DNA from: Sphingomonas carotinifaciens
GTDB lineage: Bacteria > Pseudomonadota > Alphaproteobacteria > Sphingomonadales > Sphingomonadaceae
DNA length: 64,000 nucleotides
Direction: 5' to 3'
NCBI RefSeq assembly: GCF_009789535.1
Contig: NZ_WSUT01000005.1
Span: 2,680,001 to 2,744,000 of the forward strand
The position numbers and the translations under genes were made by a program. Under the pieces are notes generated by a model. That model saw only the letters and a program-made list of their open reading frames with translations, was not told where the DNA came from and did not search any database. Position 1 is the first letter of the stretch, and every line of letters begins with the position of its first letter. Positions 7,839 to 16,853 of the stretch are shown here, piece after piece.

Positions 7839-9259
7839 CGCCGCAAGCCGTCTTGCATAGACCCTCCTGTCAGAAGCGGGGAAGGCGCACGGACGTGCGC
7901 GGGAAAGGAGAAACCGGTGCCGAAGCGCCGCACGGCGCGGGGCTTGGGCGGTGCGGCGGCGGGCGCGAAGCTGCCGGCGCGCATGAACCCGGCGAGCAGC
8001 CACATCATCGCGCTCACCTTGGTGCTGAACACCGCATTGCCCGCGATCAGCAGGTTGACGAACAGGAACACCCCTGTCGCCCAGGCGCAGCGCCGCTGTT
8101 CGGGCGAGCGGAACGGGATGACGAGGCCGACATACAGCCACAACAGGATCGCGCCGGCCAGCGAGCTGGAATACAGGACATAGGAATAGCCGCTGTCGAC
8201 GAAGCGGCCCGCCTCCCACACCCGCCCGCCCAGCACCGCGGCCATGTCCGTCTTTGCCAGGAAGTCGACCGACAGGCCGATGCGCCCGGCCAGGTCGTCC
8301 TCCTTGGACGGACCCAGATGCGCCGACAACGCGGTGGCCAGCCCCAGCAGGACCAGCGGGAACAGCAGCAGCCCGGCCCGCGGCAGGCGCGGGTACAGCC
8401 AGTATCCGGCCAGCGTCAGCACCGCCAGCGTCGACCCCAGCCGGGTGTTGTTCGACAACAGCGCCAGCAGCACGAACCCTGCGGTCAGCGCGCGTTCCGC
8501 CCAGCCGATCCGGTCCCACATCGCCACCACGTAGATGGCGACGACGCTGGCGAAATTCGCCATCGAGGTCTGCTCGATGAAGATGGACGAGGTGCGCGGC
8601 GTGGTGAACAGGCCGAAACTGAACCGCCCCTCGAACCCCAGCGCATTGCCGAACAACCCGATATCGCTCTGGTCGACGTCGCCCAGCCCGCGCGTGTTCT
8701 GATAATAGCTGAACGGGCTGAATATCTTGGCGTAAAGCTCGGTGGAGGCGATCTCCATCAGCATCACCGCCACCACCAGCCCGACGCCGGCGACGAAGGC
8801 GGCCCGGATCGTCGGCATGTTGCACCGCATGCCCAGCATCGTGAACAGCACGATGATCGTCACGTTGCGCAGCGCCTCGATCGCGAAGCCGCCATTGGCG
8901 AACGACAATCCGATGGCCAGCAACAGGAAGGCGACGCCCAGGCCGACCGGCGGCGTATCCTCGACCCGCAGCCCGAATGCGATCACGCTCAGCGCCACGG
9001 CCGCCAATATGCCGAATTCGGCCAGCGCGACCTGCGTGATGGTCAGCGACGGCCCATGCGCGTTCACGATCGCCAGCACGCCGTTGAACGACAATGCCGC
9101 CACGGTCAGCAGCACCGGCAACCAGGCGATCCGCAGGTTTTCCCCTACGCCTTCATGAGTATCCGCTGCTCCGGAAGGCGAGTATTCGGCGCCCGCTTCC
9201 TTAACAGGATCAATAAAACGGCTGTGCTGTCGCCCAAATGTCATGATCTTTTCCGGCAT
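7835..9259 (-). CDS. EPS polymerase, Wzy-like integral membrane protein
   Basis: About 474 residues with roughly 10-12 hydrophobic segments, from LRIAWLPVLLTVAALSFNGV to AGAILLWLYVGLVIPF, and a large periplasmic loop (about residues 180-250, with YYQNTRGLGDVDQSD). This matches Wzy/O-antigen-ligase-type polymerases, which are recognised by topology rather than strict motifs. It should polymerise flipped repeat units at the periplasmic face. Two starts are reasonable: ATG 9259 (GGGGGTGG upstream) and ATG 9244 (GGAAAAG upstream); the frame is open to 9343. It is the first gene of the minus-strand EPS operon and shares a divergent promoter region with the gene at 9440. Confidence 0.78.
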   Translation of the reverse strand: MPEKIMTFGRQHSRFIDPVKEAGAEYSPSGAADTHEGVGENLRIAWLPVLLTVAALSFNGVLAIVNAHGPSLTITQVALAEFGILAAVALSVIAFGLRVEDTPPVGLGVAFLLLAIGLSFANGGFAIEALRNVTIIVLFTMLGMRCNMPTIRAAFVAGVGLVVAVMLMEIASTELYAKIFSPFSYYQNTRGLGDVDQSDIGLFGNALGFEGRFSFGLFTTPRTSSIFIEQTSMANFASVVAIYVVAMWDRIGWAERALTAGFVLLALLSNNTRLGSTLAVLTLAGYWLYPRLPRAGLLLFPLVLLGLATALSAHLGPSKEDDLAGRIGLSVDFLAKTDMAAVLGGRVWEAGRFVDSGYSYVLYSSSLAGAILLWLYVGLVIPFRSPEQRRCAWATGVFLFVNLLIAGNAVFSTKVSAMMWLLAGFMRAGSFAPAAAPPKPRAVRRFGTGFSFPAHVRAPSPLLTGGSMQDGLRR

Positions 9260-9321
9260 CGCCGTACACCACCCCCTGGCCGGCTGTCCTTTATAGGGTC
9301 TTTCACCAATTGATTGTTTAT

Positions 9322-9436
9322 GCAAGTCCTTCGGCAACGGCACTACTTGATTGGAATGTTTGCTGATGCTGACTCACCACCATGAATATTTGCCGTACCC
9401 ATATTTGATTAGCCAGCGATCTTTGGAAGGACTTGC
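9322..9436. promoter_or_regulatory. Divergent EPS promoter region with 11-base inverted repeat
   Basis: The 180-base region between the polymerase start and ATG 9440 is AT-rich compared with its surroundings. GCAAGTCCTTC (9322-9332) and its exact reverse complement GAAGGACTTGC (9426-9436) flank it, so the same word faces each divergent gene. The right copy also supplies the GAAGGA ribosome site for ATG 9440. It may be a paired regulator site or a shared translation-control element. Confidence 0.5.
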
Positions 9437-9439
9437 CTG

Positions 9440-10396
9440 ATGGATAGGGTTCAGGTGACGGGTCTGCTCGTCCTGGACGACGGCTCGACCCGCTTTCCCA
9501 ATCTGCGTGATCCGGGCAACGCGGCGGCGACCTATATCCGCTGTGCCGCGCTGATGGCGCGTTCGGCGCTGGCCGCCGGCTATCACCCGACCATCGTCAC
9601 CAATCGCGCCGACATATTGGAACGCGACTTTGCCGAACTGGGCGTGCCGCCGGGTGTCACCTTCACCCAGCGGCAGTTCGTGTCGCGGCTCGATCCGGGC
9701 GCGCTGCACCGGGCCGCGCATCACAAGCTGGACGTGATCCGCGACCTTGCCGCGCGTCCCGCCGACGCCATAGCGTTGATCGTCGATCTCGACGCGGTGT
9801 TCCTGCGGGCGCTGGGGGACAGGGACCTGCCCGCGCCCGGCGCGATCGGCGCCTATGACATCAGCGAGGCGATGACCGCGGAGTCCGGCAACCGCGCCGC
9901 CGCCGATATCCACGCCATCGCGCCCGAGCCGATCGCAAGCCCGCGCTGGTATGGCGGCGAGCTGATCGTCGCGCGCTCCTCCGAGTTCCGGACGCTCACC
10001 ACCCTGCTCGACATGGTGGAGCCGCGCTATTGGCGGCGTCACGCCGATCTTTACCACAGCGGGGACGAGGCGCCGGTCTCCACCGCGCTCAACCTCCACG
10101 TCGCGCGCGGCGGCGCGATCTGCGAGCTTGGTGCCCGCGGTACGGTGGTGCGCTGGTGGACCGCCAAGCGCCCCTTTCCCCAGCCGCGCCTGTCCACCCT
10201 CACCGACCGCGCGGTGCTGCACCTGCCCGCCGACAAGGAGTTTCTGGCGACGCAGGCGCATCTGCCCTTCGCGCCGGACATCTTCCTTGCCCGCTACCAC
10301 GCCCATGCCCGCACCAAGCTGGCGCTGCGTCAGGTGGAGATGGTGCTGCGCCACCGGGCGCTGGGCCAGCCCCGCGCCTTCGTCGCCCGCCTGTGA
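9440..10396 (+). CDS. Putative glycosyltransferase (DxD-containing), EPS locus
   Basis: 318 residues, no signal peptide. A nucleotide-binding-like first half (PTIVTNRADILERDFAELG) leads to ALIVDLDAVFLRALG, a DxD-type metal/nucleotide-sugar motif as in GT-A enzymes such as GT8-like families. Later features are SPRWYGGELIVARSSEF and SGDEAPVSTALNLHV, resembling the acceptor-side loop and second conserved acidic position of such enzymes. I cannot assign it to a named GT family with certainty. It has GAAGGA upstream, begins the plus-strand EPS group, and is 50 bases before the Gfo/Idh gene. Confidence 0.6.
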   Translation: MDRVQVTGLLVLDDGSTRFPNLRDPGNAAATYIRCAALMARSALAAGYHPTIVTNRADILERDFAELGVPPGVTFTQRQFVSRLDPGALHRAAHHKLDVIRDLAARPADAIALIVDLDAVFLRALGDRDLPAPGAIGAYDISEAMTAESGNRAAADIHAIAPEPIASPRWYGGELIVARSSEFRTLTTLLDMVEPRYWRRHADLYHSGDEAPVSTALNLHVARGGAICELGARGTVVRWWTAKRPFPQPRLSTLTDRAVLHLPADKEFLATQAHLPFAPDIFLARYHAHARTKLALRQVEMVLRHRALGQPRAFVARL

Positions 10397-10446
10397 CGGC
10401 GCCGCGACCCTTGTTCACGACCCTTTCCGATACGGAGCCGAAGACC

Positions 10447-11565
10447 ATGACCGAACCGTTCAACGTCGCCCTTGTCGGGCTGGGCAAGATGGGCATCTCC
10501 CACCTCGCTATCGCCAACGCCACGCCGGGGATGAAGGTCGTCGCGGTGTGCGACACCTCCGCGCTGCTCGGCGGCATGGTGCAGAAATATGCCAACATCC
10601 CCTATCTGGCCCAATATGCCGATGCGCTGAGCCTGCCCGGTCTTGACGGCGTCATCGTCGCCACCCCCACCCGCTTCCATGCCGACATGATCCGGCAGGC
10701 GATGGCGCGCGGCATCCATGTCTTCTGCGAAAAGCCGATGACGCTCGATGCCGATACCAGCGGCGCCATCGCCGACGAGGCGGCGCGCGCAGGGCTTGTC
10801 GGCCAGGTTGGCTATCACAACCGCTTCGTGGGCACCTTTGGCGAGGCCAAGCGCCTTCTCGATCTCGGCGCGCTCGGCCGCCTGCGCCACATCCATGCCG
10901 AGGCCTACGGCCCCGTCGTCCTGAAGCCCGCTGCCAAGACCTGGCGCAGCCAGTCGTCGGAAGGGGGCGGCTGCCTCTACGATTATGCCGCGCATCCGGT
11001 GAACCTGATGAACTGGTATGCCGGGGCGCCGGTCACCTGCTCGGGCGCGCAGATGACGCAGCAATGGTCGACCGATGTCGATGACGCGGTGTTCGCCAAC
11101 CTGTCCTTTGACGGCGGCGTGTCGGGTCAGGTCTCGGTCAACTGGGCGGACGAGACCGCGCGCAAGATGACGACCAAGCTCTGCCTGTGGGGCGATCACG
11201 GCAAGATCACCGTCGATCGCCAGGAGATACAGGTCTTTATCGGCACCAACGGCACGCCGCCCGAGGGCTATCGCAAGGGCTGGACGATCAAATACATTAC
11301 CGAACTGACCGATCATCCCGCCTTCTATCTCCGCGGCGAGGAATATTCGGCGCAGATGGAGGGGTTCGTCGCGGCGATGCGCAATCCCGCCGGCCCTTAT
11401 GTCAACGATTTCGCCAGCGGCGCCGCCACCGACCGGACGCTGTCGATGATCCGCGACAGCGCCCGCGGCGTCGTCCCTGCCCGCGCCACCGCGGTGCTGA
11501 AGCCGGTGCCGCAGCGCCCCGCGATGCGCGCCGGCCTGTTCGGCTGGACGCTGAAGCGGGCATGA
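10447..11565 (+). CDS. Gfo/Idh/MocA-family sugar oxidoreductase, EPS locus
   Basis: 372 residues. The Rossmann fingerprint VALVGLGKMGISHLAIA opens the protein, and the family signature FCEKPMTLD follows at about residue 95; a C-terminal alpha/beta domain carries the GGGCLYDYAAHPVNLMNWY segment that includes the usual catalytic-His helix. It probably oxidises or epimerises an NDP-sugar (uronic acid or 3-keto type) used for the EPS, based only on location. ATG 10447 fits the Rossmann start; the frame is open further upstream but without support. Its stop overlaps the next start (ATGA), coupling it to the Alg13-like gene. Confidence 0.85.
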   Translation: MTEPFNVALVGLGKMGISHLAIANATPGMKVVAVCDTSALLGGMVQKYANIPYLAQYADALSLPGLDGVIVATPTRFHADMIRQAMARGIHVFCEKPMTLDADTSGAIADEAARAGLVGQVGYHNRFVGTFGEAKRLLDLGALGRLRHIHAEAYGPVVLKPAAKTWRSQSSEGGGCLYDYAAHPVNLMNWYAGAPVTCSGAQMTQQWSTDVDDAVFANLSFDGGVSGQVSVNWADETARKMTTKLCLWGDHGKITVDRQEIQVFIGTNGTPPEGYRKGWTIKYITELTDHPAFYLRGEEYSAQMEGFVAAMRNPAGPYVNDFASGAATDRTLSMIRDSARGVVPARATAVLKPVPQRPAMRAGLFGWTLKRA

Positions 11566-12059
11566 TCTTCGCCTCCGTGGGCTCAATGCTGCCCTTCGAC
11601 CGCTTCGTGGAGGCGGTCGACGGGTGGGCGGCGGCACATCCCGCCACGCCGGTCACCATCCAGATCGGCGACGGCACCTATGAGCCGCGCCACGCCGATT
11701 GGGTGCGCATCGTGCCGCATCCGCGCTACATGGCGCTGCTTGAGCGATGCTCGCTGTTCGTCGCGCATGTCGGCATCGGATCGATCGTGCAGGCGCTGGA
11801 AACCGGGCGGCCGATGGTGATGCTGCCGCGCCTCGCCTCGCTTGGCGAGCATACCACCGACCACCAGCTCCACACCGCCGCGCGGTTCCGGGACACGGCC
11901 GGCCTGACCATCGTGGACGACGTCGTCGCGCTTCACGCCGCGATCGACCACCATCTCGCCCACCCCGCGGCGCCCGCCGCCGCCATCTCCACCGCCGCAC
12001 CGCCCGCGATGACGCAGCGGATCGGCGCCTTTCTCCACGGCCTTCCGGCCGCTTCATAA
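11562..12059 (+). CDS. Alg13/PssE-like glycosyltransferase catalytic subunit
   Basis: 165 residues, the size of a lone GT28 C-terminal half. MIFASVGSMLPFDRFVEAVD matches the N-terminal VGT-x-FD motif of Alg13-type proteins, and HVGIGSIVQALETGRPMVML followed by EHTTDHQ is the nucleotide-sugar-binding signature. It has no membrane segment and would need the Alg14-like anchor encoded at 1182-1736, on the opposite strand about 10 kb away; usually the two are adjacent. Coupled to the Gfo/Idh gene by an ATGA overlap. Likely adds a hexose or uronic acid to the lipid-linked intermediate. Confidence 0.85.
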   Translation: MIFASVGSMLPFDRFVEAVDGWAAAHPATPVTIQIGDGTYEPRHADWVRIVPHPRYMALLERCSLFVAHVGIGSIVQALETGRPMVMLPRLASLGEHTTDHQLHTAARFRDTAGLTIVDDVVALHAAIDHHLAHPAAPAAAISTAAPPAMTQRIGAFLHGLPAAS

Positions 12060-12069
12060 GGATCACCCG

Positions 12070-12945
12070 ATGGATCGCATCCTGTTCGGCGACAATCAGT
12101 TCTTCGGCATCAACCACATGTCGGAGGAGAAGGCACGGCAACAGTCGATGCGCTTTGCCGACCTCGCCCCGATCATGGAAACGCTGCGGGGCGCGAAGAA
12201 TGCCGGCGTCGACGTGTTCATGTGCACCACCCATGACCGCATCGCCGAGGTGGCGGAGGTCGTCCGCGACCAGCCGGAGGAATGGGCCGGCTTCAAATTC
12301 TACCCCTGCATGCCCTATGCGCACAAATACGCCAACGCCGTCACCGAATATGGCTATTTCGACGCACTGAAGCGCTTCCTGCCCGGCGGCGGCCTGCTGG
12401 ACGCGGCGATGCGCGGTGGCAAGGCGCTGCTCACCCGCGACATGGAAAGCGTCGCCACCCTGCTGATCGATGCCGAGATGAAGCCGTTCAAGGGCCTGGA
12501 GACGCCCATCGTCTTCGTCCAGAACGTCGTCACCGACCTGATCCTCGGCCTCGGCTATTTCGAGGCGTTCAAGATCTTCGCCGACCATATCGAGAAGCGC
12601 TACAACGCCGAGGCCGGCTTCATCACCATGAACCTGCCCATGCTGCTGCCCGCGCTCGACAGCGTCGGCATCAGGAACCCGATCGTCTGCGCCAACGTCA
12701 ACAAGATCGGCTTTCGCATGTCCGGCGGGATCGAGGCATATCGCCGGGCGACGCAGGAATGGCCCGCACGTGTCATCGCCATGTCGGTGCTGGCATCGGG
12801 CGCCATCCCGCCGGCCGAGGCGATCGAATGGGTGGTGAACGAGCCTTATGTGCGCTCGATCCTGTTCGGCGCCTCCAGCGAGCGCAACATCCGCAGCACC
12901 GTTGACCTGATCCACCGCTTCGACGGCGCGCTCGCGCCGGCCTGA
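12070..12945 (+). CDS. Conserved EPS-locus protein of unknown function, TIM-barrel-like
   Basis: 291 residues, no signal peptide or membrane helix. It opens with ILFGDNQFFGINHMSEEKA and has VDVFMCTTHDRIAEVAEVV, then ends with VIAMSVLASGAIPPAEAIEW and VRSILFGASSERNI, an ending reminiscent of aldo-keto-reductase-like or other TIM barrels, where a beta strand plus FGASS forms the phosphate-binding end. I recall similar proteins annotated only as hypothetical in surface-polysaccharide loci. No catalytic residues can be assigned. It lies 10 bases after the Alg13-like gene, so it is very likely co-transcribed with it. Confidence 0.75.
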   Translation: MDRILFGDNQFFGINHMSEEKARQQSMRFADLAPIMETLRGAKNAGVDVFMCTTHDRIAEVAEVVRDQPEEWAGFKFYPCMPYAHKYANAVTEYGYFDALKRFLPGGGLLDAAMRGGKALLTRDMESVATLLIDAEMKPFKGLETPIVFVQNVVTDLILGLGYFEAFKIFADHIEKRYNAEAGFITMNLPMLLPALDSVGIRNPIVCANVNKIGFRMSGGIEAYRRATQEWPARVIAMSVLASGAIPPAEAIEWVVNEPYVRSILFGASSERNIRSTVDLIHRFDGALAPA

Positions 12946-13030
12946 TCCATCACGCCGGCATCGGGGCAAGGGTCGTTGCCGATCGGCCGCCCCGCCGCCG
13001 GGCATCCGTTATCAAAAGGGGGGAACTGCC

Positions 13031-14368
13031 ATGACGAAGACCATCCACGCCGCGCGTTCCGGGCTGCTCGCGCTCGGCCTGTCGCTGATCCCGGCGAATG
13101 CCTGGGGACAGGCCGCCACCCTGCCCCGGCTGGGCGAGATCCCGGCACTGCGCATCGACCAGGGCGCCGATCAGGGCATCGACCTCGACGTCGCCCGCCG
13201 CCGCCGACCCGCCTTCGATCCGGTCGGCGTAACCCTGGGCAACTGGCGGCTTTTCCCCAGCATCACCACCGGCATCGGGGCCGACAGCAATCCCTTCGGC
13301 GTGGAAACCAACCGCCAGGGCGACCTGTTCGTCCAGGTCGAACCCTCGCTCGTCGCCAGCGACAATTTCTCCAGTGGCGAGCTCCGGCTGGAGGCGAGCG
13401 GCCGTTTCGCGCGCTTCGCCGACGAATCCCAGGCCAACGAAACCAGCTACCGCACCGCGGCCTATGGCCGCTACGAAACCGGCACCCGCGCCGTGCTGGA
13501 GGCCGGGGCCGATTTCTCGCAACTGATCGAACGACGCGACTCCAGCGGCTTTCCCAACGGCCGGGTCGGCCCCGTCCGCTATCTCCAGACGCTTGGCTGG
13601 GCGCGCGGTCGTTACGAGATCGGCCGAGTGCGTGCACTGGCGCAGGTCGATTACATCAACCTCAACTTCCGCGACAGCAACGCCTTGTCGATCACCGGTG
13701 CGCCCATCGGTCGCATCGACCAGGACGTGCGCGACTCCCATAGCTGGCGCGGAACCCTGCGCGGAGAATATGAAATCGGCCCCGACCTCGCCGTTTTCGC
13801 GCAAGGGGTGCGCGGATCGATCGACTATCGGCGCGAGAATATCGCCCCCGGCGTCCCCAACCTCACCGGCACCACCACCACCGCGCTGGCCGGCATCGCC
13901 TTTGGCGCGAACCGGCTGATCCAGGGGTCGGTCGGCGCCGGCTATGTCTGGCGCGATTACGACCGCGCCGCGATCGGCCAGATCAAGGGCTTCGCGCTGA
14001 ACGGCGACCTGCGCTATTTCATCACCCCCGTCCTTACCTTGTCGGCGCAGGCATCGCGTACCGTCGAGGAAGCCGTGCTTCAGAACGCGTCCGGCTATAT
14101 CAGCACCGCCTTGTCCGGCCGTGCCGATTTCGAGCTGCTGCGCGAGCTTATCCTCAATGTCGGTGCCGGCTATCGCTACAACGACTTCCGCGACAATCCG
14201 CGTCGCGACAAGGTGTGGGAGATGTCGGCGGGCGCGCGCTACAGCGTCAACCGCAACTTCGCGCTGGAAGGCGATGTCAGCTATCTGGACCGCTCCGTCC
14301 GGAACGACGCCTTCGCCCCCAGCTTCGATCAGGTCCGCATCTTCGTGCGCACCCGCTTCACCCTCTAG
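13031..14368 (+). CDS. BBP2/GelF-like outer-membrane beta-barrel protein, EPS locus
   Basis: 445 residues. A signal peptide (cleavage probably after NAWGQA, about residue 28) precedes repeated amphipathic beta strands and ends with the aromatic outer-membrane terminus RIFVRTRFTL. The pattern VTLGNWRLFPSITTGIGADSNPF near residue 65 is the start of the BBP2_2 type of barrel (formerly DUF2320) found in sphingan loci as GelF. It may help polymer cross the outer membrane together with the Wza-like lipoprotein. GGGGGAA precedes ATG 13031. It converges on the flippase gene with only three bases between the stops. Confidence 0.85.
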   Translation: MTKTIHAARSGLLALGLSLIPANAWGQAATLPRLGEIPALRIDQGADQGIDLDVARRRRPAFDPVGVTLGNWRLFPSITTGIGADSNPFGVETNRQGDLFVQVEPSLVASDNFSSGELRLEASGRFARFADESQANETSYRTAAYGRYETGTRAVLEAGADFSQLIERRDSSGFPNGRVGPVRYLQTLGWARGRYEIGRVRALAQVDYINLNFRDSNALSITGAPIGRIDQDVRDSHSWRGTLRGEYEIGPDLAVFAQGVRGSIDYRRENIAPGVPNLTGTTTTALAGIAFGANRLIQGSVGAGYVWRDYDRAAIGQIKGFALNGDLRYFITPVLTLSAQASRTVEEAVLQNASGYISTALSGRADFELLRELILNVGAGYRYNDFRDNPRRDKVWEMSAGARYSVNRNFALEGDVSYLDRSVRNDAFAPSFDQVRIFVRTRFTL

Positions 14369-14371
14369 CCA

Positions 14372-15832
14372 TCACGCCTCCACCGGCCGCTTGCCGCGGC
14401 CGGCCATTTCCAGCGCGGTGGCAAAGGTCGTGCGGAACAGTTGCGGCGCCACCATGCGCAGCAACCCGCCATAGAGCAGCATGCCCGCCGGGATCATCAC
14501 CATCAGCACCACCGGCCCCGGCAGCACCGCCGCCAGCACCGGCCGCATCGCGAATAGCGCGACCATCATCGCGACCGCCGCCGCCACCGACGGCAACAGC
14601 GCCGTGCCGATCGTCCGCCACCCCAGCCCCATCGCATGCATCGCAAAGCGCAGGCGCAGCGGCAGTACGATCAGCGTCGCCATCGACACCCCCGCCGCCA
14701 GCGCCACCGGTCCATGCGGCGCCGCGATCCACAGCATCGCCACGTTCACCCCCGCCGCCACCCCGGACGTCAACGCATCATGATGCGATCGCTGCTCCAC
14801 CAGCAGCGCGGAGCTGGCGAACTGCCCCAGCGCGGCCAGATACCCGCTTGCCGCCAGCGCGGTCAGGATCGGCGCGGACGCCTCCCACCGCGCGCCGAGC
14901 AGCAGGTGAACAAGGAACGGCGAGGCGGCGGCCAGCCCGGCAAAGGCCGGGGCCACCGCCAGGCTCATCATCGTGAGCCCGGCGGCAAAGGCGCGCGCGC
15001 GTGCCCGGTCGTCGGCGATCCCGGCGAGCGCGGGCAGCGTGACCGAGGAAATCGCGTTGACCAGCATCATGTTGGCGGACAGCATGATCCGCTTGGCCGC
15101 GTTGTAGATGCCCGCCGCCGCCGGCCCGAACCATGCGGACGCAAAGAACAGGTCGGCATCGGTCGCCACCGCATTCCATGCCGCGCCCAGCGAGATATGC
15201 CGCGCCCGCCTCCACAGGTCGCGCAAACCCGCCCATGGCAGCCAGGGCCGCGGCCGATAGGGCGCGCTGACCCACAAGGTGATGATATTGAACAGGTTGA
15301 TGGTCAGTTGCTGGCCGACGAGGCTCCACAGGTCGAACCCGGCGAACGCCATGCCCAGCCCCACCACGCCGCCCGCGACCACCGACAGCGTTGATCGCAC
15401 GGCCAGCGCCCGGAAACGCATCTGCCGGGCCAGCCACGCGCCGTGCGTGCCCGCCAGCCCCATCACCAGCAGGATCACCGACAGCACGCGTAGCACCGGC
15501 GCCGCTTCCGGCGAGCCGATCAGCCGGGTCAGCTCCGCCGCGCTCAACGCGACGACGCCCGCGCTCAGGCCACCCAGGATCAGGATGACGTTGAAGCACA
15601 GGTCGTAATCGCGGTTGCTGACCTCGGTGCGCGCATTGGTGGCGTTGGTGACCGGGTCGATCAATAGACGCCGCACCACCTCCACCACCGCCAGGCTGAC
15701 CGCGACCAGCCCGAAACTGGCCTGCGACACGAACCGCGCGATGACCAGAAAGACCAGCAGCGACAACATCTGCCCCGCCCCCTGGCCCAGCACGGCCCAG
15801 GCGGCGTGGCCGCCCATACGCGCACGGCTCAT
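14372..15832 (-). CDS. Wzx-type lipid-linked oligosaccharide flippase
   Basis: 486 residues and about 12-14 membrane segments across the full length, starting HAAWAVLGQGAGQMLSLLVF and ending VLMVMIPAGMLLYGGLLRM, with a polysaccharide-synthase/MATE-like organisation. It would move undecaprenyl-linked repeat units to the periplasm for the polymerase. The ATG overlaps the stop of the GT2 gene by four bases (ATGA), so the two are translationally coupled in a small separate minus-strand operon. The family is sure; specificity is unknown. Confidence 0.88.
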   Translation of the reverse strand: MSRARMGGHAAWAVLGQGAGQMLSLLVFLVIARFVSQASFGLVAVSLAVVEVVRRLLIDPVTNATNARTEVSNRDYDLCFNVILILGGLSAGVVALSAAELTRLIGSPEAAPVLRVLSVILLVMGLAGTHGAWLARQMRFRALAVRSTLSVVAGGVVGLGMAFAGFDLWSLVGQQLTINLFNIITLWVSAPYRPRPWLPWAGLRDLWRRARHISLGAAWNAVATDADLFFASAWFGPAAAGIYNAAKRIMLSANMMLVNAISSVTLPALAGIADDRARARAFAAGLTMMSLAVAPAFAGLAAASPFLVHLLLGARWEASAPILTALAASGYLAALGQFASSALLVEQRSHHDALTSGVAAGVNVAMLWIAAPHGPVALAAGVSMATLIVLPLRLRFAMHAMGLGWRTIGTALLPSVAAAVAMMVALFAMRPVLAAVLPGPVVLMVMIPAGMLLYGGLLRMVAPQLFRTTFATALEMAGRGKRPVEA

Positions 15833-16722
15833 GTGGCGGGCTGGAACAGGAAGCCGTGCAACAGGCCGCGCAGGATCAGCGCCGCGCCGTGCCAGCGGCC
15901 GCGCGTCGCCATCCCGGCGGCAAGCCGCGTCTGCCGGATCAGCAGGTAGATCAACTGCCGCTTGCGCTCGTACCGCCGGGTGGTGAAGGTCGTGTTGCGC
16001 ACCATGAAATAATGGTAGCGGATACGCTCCGGATTGCGCTCGGTGCGGATGTCCAGCTGGCCCTCCGTCGCGCGGGCGTGCAGCACGGTGCTGCCCCCCA
16101 CCAGGAAACCGGGCCGCTCGCGGCTGATCCGCACGGTATATTCGCGGTCCTCGCCCCACATGAACATGTCCGCCAGCGGCAGGCCATGTTCCTCGACCGT
16201 GGCGCGCGGCAGCAGGATCGACACGAACGTCGCACCCCTGGTCGGCACCATGCCATGGTCCAGCAGCAGCGGCCAGTTCTGGAAGCCGATCGCGTTGGCC
16301 CGCCGGTCCAGGTCGGGCACGTCGGTCAGCGCGCCGCTCCGGCCGCGCGCGCGCGACACCAGATAGCTGGGGCTCACCCCCTGCCCCGCCAGCGTCTCGT
16401 CCGCCGCCAGCAACCGCTCCAGCGCGTCACGGTCCGGCAACACGTCGTCGTCCATCATCCAGACGTGATCGGCATCCGTCTCGAACGCATCGTGCAGGGC
16501 GGCGCGAAAGCCGCCGGCCGCGCCGACATTGCGGGGCAGCGACACCAGTTGCACCCGTTCGCCCCATTCGCGGCGGATGAACGGCGCGGTGCCGTCGGTG
16601 CTGGCATTGTCCAGCACCAGGATACGGTCCGGCACGCGCGACTGCCCGACCAGCGCGGTCAGGCACTGGTCGAGCATCGACCGCCGATTATAGGTCAGCA
16701 CCACGGCACAGACGATCGACAT
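15829..16722 (-). CDS. Glycosyltransferase family 2
   Basis: About 297 residues. GT-A fold: VCAVVLTYNRRSMLDQCL at the N-terminus, ILVLDNASTDGT, then the DxD region VWMMDDDVLPD; further on FMWGEDREYTVR is the ED motif carrying the catalytic base in inverting GT2 enzymes. It resembles rhamnosyl- and galactofuranosyl-transferase-type GT2 proteins. ATG 16722 is chosen because AAGGGGA lies at proper spacing; an ATG at 16728 would be too close to it. Acts in the cytoplasm on the lipid-linked EPS intermediate. Confidence 0.9.
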   Translation of the reverse strand: MSIVCAVVLTYNRRSMLDQCLTALVGQSRVPDRILVLDNASTDGTAPFIRREWGERVQLVSLPRNVGAAGGFRAALHDAFETDADHVWMMDDDVLPDRDALERLLAADETLAGQGVSPSYLVSRARGRSGALTDVPDLDRRANAIGFQNWPLLLDHGMVPTRGATFVSILLPRATVEEHGLPLADMFMWGEDREYTVRISRERPGFLVGGSTVLHARATEGQLDIRTERNPERIRYHYFMVRNTTFTTRRYERKRQLIYLLIRQTRLAAGMATRGRWHGAALILRGLLHGFLFQPAT

Positions 16723-16822
16723 GCGCATTCCCCTTCGCCTCCGCTCCGATGGCGGGCCCCCTGATCGGGCGCGTCTTCAGGATAAGGCCATGCTGCACTG
16801 CGTCGCGCGCTATTCCGATATA

Positions 16823-16845
16823 CCCCGGCCGGCTGACCGGCGGGG
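16823..16845 (-). terminator. Hairpin after the LuxR-type regulator
   Basis: CCCCGGCCGG, loop CTGA, then CCGGCGGGG forms a near-perfect stem with one bulged G, about ten bases past the regulator stop codon on the minus strand, followed by TATATCGG in that direction. Plausible terminator with a weak U tract. Confidence 0.4.
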
Positions 16846-16853
16846 TTCGCCCC

